From: Eleusine coracana subsp. coracana
Lineage: Eukaryota > Streptophyta > Magnoliopsida > Poales > Poaceae
Assembly: GCA_032690845.1 (NCBI GenBank)
Contig: CM064433.1
Span: 41,538,658-41,602,657 of the forward strand
Length of the DNA: 64,000 bases
Direction of reading: 5' to 3'
Shown here: positions 41,884 through 52,332 of the stretch, in pieces
Position numbering within the stretch: position 1 is the stretch's first letter
Layout of the letters: every line of letters begins with the position of its first letter
The notes under the pieces: model-generated
What the model saw: the letters and a program-made list of their open reading frames with translations, nothing else
Told to the model about the DNA's origin: nothing
The model's database searches: none
Translations under genes and position numbers: made by a program

Positions 41884-44298
41884 TCATCCCCCACGTCTGC
41901 CACGCTTGCCAGGCTCGCCATGTTGCCTGTTTGCGCGAACCTGGTCTGTGGGATACATGAGGTGGTCAGGTGGCCTCCTCAAACTTGGAGCATGAAGAGG
42001 GGTCGAAGGGTGGTGTTGTGTGGGCTGCGTCGGTATAGGAGCCCCTAACATGTCAGAGAGACTCTGCATGTCAGGAGCTCCACCAGAGTCGCCCAGTCCC
42101 AAACTCTCTGAAGCGTAGTGAAGAGAGTACTGTAGGGACTGGAGCTGATGTGCAGCACCTAACATACGATTGATAAGTCAGGGGCATACAATGCTGAAAT
42201 TATTTATTATAATATAATATACCTGGTGTTATCCATCCGGGAGTAGGCATGAAGGTAGGCTGCTATGGTACAGTAGACGAGGATGGCTGGTCCCTGTAAC
42301 GAAAAGACCTAGGCGCAACAGGCACGGTCGAGTGTGGTGGGGACGTACGCTGCATCCTAGGCTGCACGTCCTGTGAGCTAGAGCAGGAGACACACTTGAG
42401 AGCATCTCTCAAGCGTCGGCCAAGACGCGTTAAGGAAGCACCCATCTCACGCGTGTCAAAACATGGAGGGGTCGCGTTGCAGCGAGTAGCGAAGTCCTTC
42501 AACTCTGTAGCCACTGAGTCACATACATTTGTCTGCAACATATGTTAATGAATAGTTTATTGTCAAATTCATCAATTAAATAACTAACATACATATAATC
42601 ATGAAGACTTACTAACATATGGTATGCAAATGCAGGCTGCGTGCTGAAAGTGTCGGTGATGTCAGCCTCATGTTCCTCTGGAGGTGAGTGAGCAACATGG
42701 ATACATCGTACTCGCGTGGCACCTTGGAACCACTGTAGGTATGCCCCGTAGGTCTGTAGGTCATACGGACCCGCGGGGTGGAGGACATCAGCTCCCGCCT
42801 CAGCCCACTGCTCGATCCACGTTTCCATCTTTGCAGCCCAAGTAGCCTCGTAGGCAATCCCTTGACCCTTCCTAGTCATCCTACAATAAACAAGAACGAT
42901 TATGACAATTAGAGAATAATAGTAAAAATGTGAACAATTACGATATACTTACTTATGAGGGCTATTGACGTGGTCTCTAGGAACAGGGAAAGGCTAGAAA
43001 GTAACCAAGTTGGTGAAGAACTCGGTGCACATAGTATTGCTCGACGACAATGTCGTAGACGAGGTGACGTCTAGTCAACTAGAAATTGGTGTCACATGTG
43101 CACATCGCCGACAACCCACGTGGTGCACGAGTTACGTCCATGGCACTGTAGGGTGTCCAACGAACCTGATCAGGCATGAGCTGGTCGAAAGAAGCCACGA
43201 AGTGGGGGTACGCCTTTCGTAGAGTCCTAGTGGCCCAAGAAGGATGCATTCAAAGAACAGATAATCAAGTATTACATAAATCGTCGTATGTGAATAAATA
43301 AATAATTACAATACTACATACCTCACGCTTGCACCAGATGGATCCCATGGTCTGTCCATCTAAAGGGTCCACGTCAGTGTACATGTCCTCGTCGTACGTA
43401 CGGCTCATACGACGATAGAACTGATCAACAAATGTCGAAGCGCTCGAAAGACCACAACATCAGCAACAAAGGGCACCCAGTCAAAGATCCCACGCTGGTC
43501 CTCCATGTGCACGCATCGCACAAGGCTCTATAAGTGGCAGCCAAGACTGCTGATCCCCAACTATACTGAGGCATCTCTGCTGGGTGCGTGCCAGCTATCT
43601 GCTGCACAATGGCTATAAGATGCTTGTCTACGGTGTCCTAGTGCGTACTCGTGAACAACACCCATCCGAATAGCCATAGTAGGTACGCCTCCAAGTGTCG
43701 ACAAACTTGCCAATTCTCTGACTATGGGGTCAAGTTCCTAGTGCGAAACTGCTCTAGCCAAACCTTAGCTGGTCCATCCTTGTCCCCAAAAGCAAACTGT
43801 GCCTGTGGTGCATCAACAGGAAGCACACCGACAAAGCGAGGCACCATCTGTTGCCTCCAGTCTGGCTCCACAACAGGAGGAAAAACTACAACACCTGCCA
43901 GTGGAAGTCCAAGATGCACCGAGACATCCTGTAGCGTCGCCGCCATCTCGCCTACCGGCAGGTGAAAAGTGTGTGTCTCTGGCCTCCAACGGTCCACAAG
44001 AGCGGTAAGAAGTGCATGATCCACTAGGAATCATGGGCTAGGCCTCCCAGTCGGGTCGAACATCCATGTAAGAGGAAGTAAGCCTGCCATGCGCAACCTG
44101 CAAAATGCATTCATATAACATTATTATGTGACAGATTACATAATACAATTTCTTATGCATATTTACACGTACTTTGGAATCCATCATGCGTCTAGTGTCC
44201 AGAAGTCGTCAAAAGTTCTCAATCTAAGAGTGTTGTATAGCTCGCTCGACGTAGAAAATGATCGATGCCACAGGATCAATCAACTTAGGATTATCCAT
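41884..44298 (-). pseudogene. Plant mobile domain (PMD) gene carried by the MULE, pseudogene
   Basis: A minus-strand multi-exon gene starts at MDNPKLIDP (44298). After an intron comes LRMAGLLPLTW (44100), then ETHTFHLPVGEMAATLQDVS and GLPLAG (44024-43722). WLFGWVLFTSTH follows (about 43680-43630), then EMPQYSWGSAVLAATYRALC and GSLTGCPLLLMLWSFERFD (43590-43428). Then come an RWTPY-like block (~43170), AYLQWFQGATRVRC (~42740) and a Pro/Arg-rich tail ending GKRGRRGG (41884). These are hallmarks of the PMD of MAIN/MAIL1-like proteins and their transposon relatives. Stops at about 44035, 43737 and 43645 and a frameshift near 43425 inactivate it. In transposons the PMD role is not established. The host relatives act in silencing and genome stability in the nucleus. 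Confidence 0.8.
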
Positions 44299-44875
44299 CT
44301 TCCTGCAAGTTGAAAGCACTGCCAATTAGATATATTTGAAAAGACATTACTTTAAACAAACTTGAAACAATTACGAAATATAACAAGTGCATTACAAAAC
44401 CATGAAATACATTGCAGAATCTCGGAACCATGATGGAAATTTACAAGTTCAGTACAACACAAGGTAACAAAAATATAACACAGATATCCTACGTGGGACA
44501 TTCTAAGTTCATCTCGACGACCCTCCATGTTCATTGCGACACCCTATCTTTCGCATCGGAACACGTCTAAACTAAGTGCCGTCTAGTCCTTTTTCAATGG
44601 GGTACAAGTTGCAATTCTTTCATTGGTGTTTCCCGCCAAAAACTATGCACTCCTTTTGGCCACCTGTAGCCTGCGAGGAATCCATATCTTTTCATATACG
44701 CCGAACCTTTCTTCGACCTTTCACAATAACCTTTTTCTCAGCATCAGGTATCTACAAAGGATCCCCCTCCAATGGGTTAGTGAAATCACCTATAGCTAAC
44801 CATCCAAGTAACTCTCCTCCCCAAGTTGCCTGGAAAGCTTCCTTAAGATAATACAATGACACAAAATTATGGCTT
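44299..44875. other. Interval between the PMD and transposase genes of the MULE
   Basis: The part nearest 44870 carries broken C-terminal transposase sequence on the minus strand after the SWIM finger. The rest is AT-rich and has no clear feature. Confidence 0.45.
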
Positions 44876-47215
44876 TCAATATTGCCCTTTTGCACATGCA
44901 GCAAAGACATGGGAGCATGGCAACGATAATAATTTAGGCTTGTTGTAGGTACACTGACATTGCTTCATATCAGGCCATAGTATACACTCCATAGTCACTT
45001 CTGAACGACCAACACCAAGCCCACTCCTACCATGTATGAGAACCGCAAACACTAGTTCTCGGTTACCAATCTTCACAATCCTATGACTCTACCCTTTTGC
45101 ACTTTTCTCTACCATATATTGTGTGATCCTTCTTGTATATGTCACTTGAGGGTTCGCTACGTGGATTAATGCTTTTGCATACCGATCTTGAAGGTATGTC
45201 TGTGTGCCATGACTAATTCCCTCGACAGTAGCAACCAATGGTAGACATCGAGTCCCTTTCATCACCCATTTATACACTTATGCAAGATTTGTTGTCATAA
45301 TTCTATAGCATGATCCATTTGTGTCTTCAATCAATGCCCATTTGTGAATTGGCTCATCCTTTATCCAATCTGAGAAACATTTCAGTCTCCTCCCCCCTCT
45401 CCTTTGCCTCGTTACACTACGTGATTCGTTCGGAAGCGGTTCCAGTCCCATAGGCTCATCACGGCGTGTACTGGGAATATTCACCACCTCTTTCATTTGG
45501 TGGGTAGTTAATTTATCTAGCTCATTCCATAACTTTTGGAATTTATTCCTCCTATTCTGCTTGCATAGCTTCTTAAACATGTCATCAATCGCTTACTTTT
45601 AAACTGCCTGAAGAAGTTTGCCCCTAAATGTCCCATGCACCAACGACTATGCAAGCCGGGCCAGAAACACTCGTCATTGGGATCTGTTTGCAATGTATGA
45701 ATTGATGACAACAGTCCTCCATGACGGTCATATAAGATGCAAACATTTGGTCTATTCATTATGATGCCTTGCTTTACCCACCACAAGAACCATAGCCAAC
45801 TTTCAGTGCTTTGCCGCTCCACAAACGCAAATGCAATGGGAACCACCTGATTCTCACCATCGATCCCAATTGCAGTAAGGATCTGGCCCTCGTACTTACC
45901 GGTCAAAAATGTACCATCCACGCACAGCATTGGTCGACAATGTCTAAATGCTTCAATCATACAACCAAATGACCAGAAAGCACGTTGTAGTACCCTTTTC
46001 AATTCTGCATTCACGAAGTCATGCATAGCGATAACAGTTCCTGGATTCCTAGCTTGCATTACTTCTAGCAGTGAAGGAAGGTTGTGATACGAGTTCTCAT
46101 ATGTACCAAACCTCTTTTTCCAATGCTCTCTGTTTTACTCTCCACGCCATATCATATGTTATCTCAAAACCATATCTGTTTTCTATGGCATGCATTATTG
46201 CAAAAGGAGATATGCCCGTCTTCTGAACTATCTCAGGATACATGTGCTCAGGAACAAATCTGCTACTCATGTTACTGTGTTTCAGCAAGGTCTGTTGCAA
46301 GGTGCAAGAATGGGGCATGACAATACTTGCTACAAACGCCACCTTATTTTTTAGCATATAACCGTGTACGCGCCACATACAATCCTGAGCCATGCACTTC
46401 ATGTCGTATGTTCTAGGATTTGAAATGATCACTCCATACTCTTTCTTCTCTAAAAATGCCCATCGCATAACGGCCACCTTCAAATCCCTCTTATCATTAA
46501 ACATTTTTCCTTGATGAACTTCAATGGCATCATACTCCCACAATGAATCATGCCCATTGTTGATTGTCATGTCCTCCATGCTAATCCAGTCATGAGGCTC
46601 TTCACACCCCATTTCCCAACCAACGATTGTATCCACAAAAGCATGAAACTCTTCATCATCCCTATCCATCTCATCTACAACTGCCTCATTGTCCTCTCCC
46701 GAGTCAGCTATCATCGTGCCAAGTGATTCTTCCACAATTTCCTGATCAACATTGCAATGTGGAGCATTAGTTATCTCCACATCCACACTATGGTGCAAAG
46801 CACCAATATATTCATTCATTGGGGTGTCATTTTCAACAACCACCTCATCTTGATCTGGGTTGGAGGATGACGCACTAATACTTTGCCATTGCACAAATAA
46901 CACATGGCTAAAGTGTCGTTGCATGCCCAGAGATATAAATTGCTTCCAATGTTTACTGCTCCTTAACTCTAGGAGTTCCCATTTCCACGACCCTTCAATT
47001 TTTTTAGGAATCAAAACTTTCACTACCAAATGATAATCATAAGGATTCACATTTAATAGAGCATGCAACCACCCATAGACATCACGACGTGGCATCTCCA
47101 ACGGCTCAGCCAATGTACCATCCATATACTGGAAATTACTCAGACTGACCCCGTAATTGCAGTACTCTATATGTCTTTCTCCATAAAAAACTTGAAAACT
47201 CAATACATCTGACAT
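44876..47215 (-). pseudogene. MULE transposase (MURA-type) pseudogene
   Basis: The first segment (47215-46097, 372 residues) starts MSDVLSFQVFYG. It holds an acidic central region and then a MuDR DNA-binding domain at residues about 230-300 (FNDKRDLKVAVMRWAF, CMAQDCMWRVHG). The MULE DDE domain follows at 46059-45517 with CVDGTFLTGKYEGQILTAIG (first Asp), FLWWVKQGI and ILYDRHGGLLSSI (second Asp), then WCMGHLGANFFRQFK. After 45580 come KKLCKQNRRNKFQKLW and WALIEDTNG, and a SWIM finger (CQCTYNKPKLLSLPCSHVFA, 44960-44885). Frameshifts near 46103 and 45590 and stops at 45278 and about 45085 kill it. The intact protein would cut and join the MULE ends in the nucleus. Confidence 0.93.
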
Positions 47216-47700
47216 CCCTGATTATGAAAAATTAAATAGCTTAATACCAATAACAATGCCAATGAAATAATATCAACTACAACTAATCGGTTCACACTAC
47301 AAACTATTAAACACATACAAGCAACCCTAGTTACCGATACTATGCACGCAATTACTACAAACTATTAAGGCCATCTAACTAATTCCTACTATAATAAGGT
47401 AAGATTTACATATATCAAAACTACAATCTATATATATATATATATAAAAATACGATATATATAACACATACATATATATAACATTTATCTAAATAATACC
47501 TACTAAAGAACAAAAGAAAAACAAAAAAAAAAGAAACTGACCTTAAGCCAGAGGGCACCAGAGCGCACCCGAACTGTGCTGCTCCGCGCCTCCGGCCGGG
47601 CTCGCCGCCGGCCTCCTCCGCTGCTGCCCGCCCGCATGCTGCCACTGGCCGCCTGCCTCCGCGCCTCTCTCGCTCGTCTCTCTCTGTCGGTGAGAGTAAA
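47216..47700 (-). promoter_or_regulatory. 5' leader of the MULE transposase with a GC-rich segment
   Basis: AT-rich sequence with a TA microsatellite (47430-47446). A GC-rich block rich in GCCGCC/CCTCCG follows (47560-47690), ending in CTCTCTCGCTCGTCTCTCTC. On the minus strand this is where the untranslated leader and promoter should lie. No convincing protein is seen. Confidence 0.4.
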
Positions 47701-47714
47701 AGAGTCACGGGCGG

Positions 47715-47945
47715 CAGTTAAAAGGGACTAGTCGGTTACCGGTTGACCGATAGGGTCTAATCGGTTAGCTGAGCAACCGACATGTCTGTCGGCGCTGCGT
47801 CCAAAACCGACTGCCTACACGGAGGTGATGTGGAGATGTTGGGCCCGTCTAGTCGGACCCTGAGTACCTGATAAGCGCTTGTCGGGTACAGGATGACCGA
47901 CTAGCCTCAAGTCGGTCACTACAAAACCGACTGGCATCTATTCCT
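47715..47945. repeat. Right subterminal CCGACTAG/CTAGTCGG array of the MULE
   Basis: ACTAGTCGGTTACCGG, TAATCGGTTAGC, AACCGACATG, AAACCGACTGCC, CTAGTCGGACCC, GACCGACTAGCC, AGTCGGTCAC and AAACCGACTGG occur within 230 bases, mirroring the left array. Confidence 0.75.
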
Positions 47946-48011
47946 TTAATTTTTTTCATTTCGTACCCCAAAATTGCAATTCTTTATGAAAATAATATTA
48001 TTTAAAAAGAC

Positions 48012-48340
48012 GATTTTATTCATGTATAGGAGAGACGCTGGGAGCAGATGGTCAGCGGTGAGATGTGACTGGGAGAGAAGTGAACAATCTGTGAGGCATC
48101 AGGACGATGGTACGGAGCATCGCTTCCCACATCATGCAAGCAACTCCTGTGGCCATTGTTGCCGCACGAGTCGACGGCGGCCTCAAGTACTAGACCTTGC
48201 GCACCACCGTTCTTGGTGGCCTGAAAGAGCAGCGGGGTCAGGGGCGGCGGCCTGAAGTACTGTGAGAACAGTGGCGGCAGCAGCAGGACAACAATGATTG
48301 TAAAATGACCAGAGCTACCAGTTGCAAAATAAAATTCCTC
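48012..48340 (+). repeat. R unit R7, right part
   Basis: This begins with the second copy of GATTTTATT. It continues CATGTATAGGAGAGACGCTG, GAGATGTGACTGGGAGAGAA, GAACAATCTGTGAGGCATCA, GGACGATGGTACGGAGCATC and GGCGGCAGCAGCAGGA, matching R9 at 63067-63800. Joined to 39945-39994 it forms one R unit. Confidence 0.85.
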
Positions 48341-48598
48341 AAATAAAATACCCTATAAAATACCGAACACGTTGTATATGGTTCAATCCTCTATTTGGAG
48401 TGCGTGCTCAATCTTTTAATACTCTGGAATTAATGAGGTCCATTTAAGTGGCACTGATGGGCCTTAGAACATTTAACCACTGATGGTCCAAATTTGGACT
48501 GATGGAGTACGGACATTTCACCACTATCTTTCATCCTATATAAAAGACAACAGAAACACTAGAAACATTACCACGAACGTACCATATATATATATATA
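48341..48598. other. Spacer between R7 and duplication copy B2
   Basis: No gene is seen. A TATA-like CCTATATAAAAG lies at 48536 and a TA repeat at 48583-48599 ends at the duplication breakpoint. Confidence 0.4.
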
Positions 48599-50534
48599 TG
48601 CATCTCGTATCGAAGTGTTGTTCCAGGATTGTCGTTGTGCATTCAAAAGGGCGAAATAAGTAATGCTACAACGGTAGGCAAAGTCTGAACTGAGTGAAGC
48701 TGCATGCGTTGTTGGTTATATGATGAAAACTCAAGAGCACATGCAAATATGCATGCTGCTATTGTTGGTTTGTGTTGAAAAGAGAGTCACCATGGCTGGC
48801 TGGAATGCCTTGAGATAGGTCTGTGAAGCATCAGGATCACTGAAATGAGGTGCCGGTCCCTTGGTGGTACTCGCACGGTGAGTGAAGTTGGCCAAGAGGG
48901 GAGCCAGGTCTCTTCTGATCACGAAAAGACTAGGTAGGTGACACACGTCTGTCTCATGTACAGATCTAAGGAACAAAGCAGGACGGCACCACCTGTAGTG
49001 TCGATGTTAGCCAGCAGTACCAGGATCAGCTGTAGCACCAGGGATCGGTGGCATTCACTACGTTCGTGCGAGTTGTTACCATCGCCCAGGATCAGCTGCT
49101 CACTCTGTCACTCGTGACCGACAGATGTAGCAGAAGAACGGTAGCTCAGCTCCCAGGATATTGGCAGACATACTGGAAGTTTTTCTATGATCACTGGACT
49201 CGGCAATCATTTCGGCCCGGTAACAATAGGCAGCTAATCTGTGTACACATGCGAGCACATAATGCCCGCACAACTCAGCTGCCTCTCGTTCTGAGCCAAG
49301 ACTCCTCCGTGAGACCATGGCAAGAACCGAGTTCCACACGCGCCTATGGTGACATGAATTGGTGCAGCCTGTCTGTACGAATACGGCTCATACTTGACTA
49401 AAACAAACTCATCACCACGACCTAGAACACACCAAGATCGGGTTTATTTCGAACAAGGGGTACCGAAATCAGCGGTGTTCGTATCTGGCCAACACTGACG
49501 TGTAGGCCAACATTTTTCTTTTATAATATTCCTTTTCTTCCTCTTCTTATCATGTACATGGACTTGGAAATAAAATCCAATCTGTAGGGGTTCTCCCTAC
49601 ATGTGCATTCATTCATTCAAAAAAATAAAAATAAATAAAATAAAGGATACAAAGGGCAATAATTGGCACAAGAGCTAACTCAGAAGCCCTGCCGTGCTAT
49701 TATCTTTACATGCAACATGACAAGACATGTTATCGTTTTCAGTGCACTTGACAGTGTATATTTTCCTAGGCACAGATGTTTTGCTAAACTGCATGCTTTA
49801 GTACTGCTGGTGTTCATATAACACAGCTGAAGAGCGCCATTAAGTTCAAGTTTGCAGTGTCTTCTTCGGGCTGATATATACAGTGCAAATGGTGAAACAG
49901 AAATGCGGTTAATGTAGCGCAGACATAACTCTGAATCCTTGCTCTTGTAGTTGCCTGGCTTTAAGTGGCTTACTTGAGTGGCTTGTATGTAGGCGCGTGA
50001 GACATTGGGGTACTAATGAATCTCTCTTCCAAGATCAAGGCTACCACGCTGTATTGTCCTCGAGCCACCGGCCATACTGCTGCTGGCAATGGGGGGATTC
50101 TCTCTTAGAGAAGTCCATGATTGCTCTGGCTTAGCTCAGACGTTGCTGGGTGGCAGGATTGGACAGCTGGGTAGTTGCTGTTGCGGCTGGCATTGAGACT
50201 GGGGCCCAATCAAATGAATGGAAAAGATCTGAAATTTGAGGTCAACTGTCAACAAGTTGCACCTGACTCTCTATGTATGTAATCACCACTTCAGCAAGAT
50301 GATTTTCCGAATGTTTTTATTGAATGGTTTCGTTTAACAACATTACAAGTGTTCCACGGTCTAAGTCCCAGCTATAAACAGAATGCTCAACTTACCACTG
50401 TTTTCAAGTTCTTCCTTTCCATTTTGGACCATTGTATATTAATCTCTTAACACATTCGGTTGCAAACGAGGCAAAATGAGTAGTGTGACTTTTTTTCTTG
50501 AATACACAGGAGAACAGTGTATCTTTGTAGGGCC

Positions 50535-51317
50535 AATTCCATACATGTCATTGCAAATTTCATCAATCCCGAATCCTCCATCACAAAATCACTTATCCCA
50601 TACATGCCATTATGTTGCAAAATTTATCTCGTTCATGCCATTTATCTCATTAAATTACTATTTTTTTTGAAAATGACTAATCTACCCTTGCCTCCTAATT
50701 ACACTCTGACCTATAGTAATTATCACGAAACAACAGGCGGCGACCGACGAGCGCTGGGCGACGGCCGACGGAGGCGAGAGACGTGTCGGTGGACAGAGGC
50801 GCGGGCGCGGCTGCTGTTGAGCACGGGGCAGCGGTCGACGGAGGCGGGCGCGGCTGCCAGCGAGCGCGGGGGCAGCGGCCGATGGAGGCACGGTCGCGGC
50901 TGATGGCGAGCGCGGGGGCAGTGGCCGATGGAGGCACGGTCACGGTAGCAGGCGGAGGCGAGCGTGGGCGCGGCAGCCGGCGAGCGAGGGGGGCGGCGGT
51001 CGACGGAGACGAGAGCGGGAGCGACACTGGCGAGCGCAGGGGCGACGGCCTGCGGAGGCGAGAGCAGGCGCGGCCTGCGGAGGCAAGCGCGGGCACGGGC
51101 GCGGCCGGTGAGCGCGAGGGCGGCGGCGTCCGGCGAGTGGAGCAGCAACTGTTGGAGAAAGAAGAAAGCCATGGCCATTTTCGTCTTTTTACTTAATTTA
51201 TTGTTCATGAGTGGCATATATAGGATAAAATTTACAATCTGATGGTTTATATGGGATAAGCCATTTTGTACTGGCATATTTGGGATTAGAACGATTTATA
51301 ATGACACCGAAGGAATT
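50535..51317. mobile_element. GC-rich element with long imperfect inverted ends, copy in B2
   Basis: Same structure as 5646-6430: AATTCC...GGAATT ends, long AT-rich inverted repeats and a GC-rich repetitive core (50730-51140). Substitutions in the core, such as loss of the GCGCGA stretch near 50777, keep many frames open, so coding is not supported. Confidence 0.6.
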
Positions 51318-52332
51318 AAATAGAGAAGAAAGACAGATCCTTACAACAACGCCACCTCATTTCGAGTCGAGCCACGAGGTGGCGGTACTACATGATTTTT
51401 TATAAAAGACACGCAAAAAACTTGACCACAAGGTCACAAAATGAGTAGTGGGACTGATGGTCGTGTTGTCTGATGATACATTATGCACCTGGAATTATTT
51501 TGCAACATACTTCATTATGTAGATTTAAGGTAACACATTAATTCAAGCACTTCTACAATCCAAAACATTGGCCAATATTAACCATAGACACGGATGTTTT
51601 GCTAAAATGCATGCTTTTGTACTGCTGTTGTTCGTATTTATGGATCATTTATGGATATTCACTTTAGTGGTAATAATTTCATGCTCTACTATAGTTGTGG
51701 AACTTCATTGCTTCAGTGACTCGTTTGGCGTCTCACTGAAATACAAGCAAGGCAAAGCAAGCCACATCATTCCTATTCTTGTGATTATGTCACACAGTCA
51801 TAATACCAGTGGGTTGTCACTTTTCACGGTAATCGTAATACAAGGAAGGACATGTGGATGATCATCGAAAATCAAAAAGTTGCATGTGAGAGATTGTATT
51901 AGCTGGTACGAGCTATGACTATACAGAGTGGATCACGACTTGAACTGAGACTGGGTATGTGTTATACATGTATTAAACGAGTATGCTACTCGTAATGTAC
52001 ATAACATAAAGGAAGTATACAATGTAGTATCGTGACATGCCGACGAAGTTGGAGAGCGCCATTAAAGTTTAAGTTCGTAGTGTCTCCTTCGGCTTCATAT
52101 ATACAATGCAAATGGTGAAGCTGAGTTCTTGCTCTTGTAGTTGCCTGTCTTAAGTGGCTTACTAGAGTAGCTTGTATGTAGGCGTGTGAGACCTCAGGAT
52201 ACCAATTAATCTCTTTTCCAAGATCGGGTTCACCGCATCGGGTTATTCTAGAGCCACCGGCCGTGCTGACAGAGGCAAGATGATAGGAGATGCGTCGCAC
52301 CGGCGCTGGGAATAATGGGAGGAGGTCACCAG

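Larger units (their letters stand above)
39995..48011 (-). mobile_element. Mutator-like element (MULE), ~8.0 kb, with TIRs and a 9-bp target-site duplication
   Basis: The left end from 39995 and the reverse complement of the right end at 48011 share TTTTTAAATAATATTATTTT, ATAAAGAATTGCA and GGGGTAC, giving inverted ends of about 60 bases. Both sides are flanked by GATTTTATT (39986-39994 and 48012-48020), the 9-base duplication typical of MULEs, and the flanks join into one R unit. Inside are three minus-strand pseudogenes: transposase (44876-47215), plant mobile domain (41884-44298) and GRF zinc-finger type (40616-41698). Subterminal zones at both ends carry many CCGACTAG motifs. Confidence 0.95.

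Noticed and set aside
47421..47708. 95-codon minus-strand frame at the start of the MULE
   Set aside because: Built from a GC-rich leader block joined to an AT microsatellite. It is upstream of the transposase start and lacks any domain.
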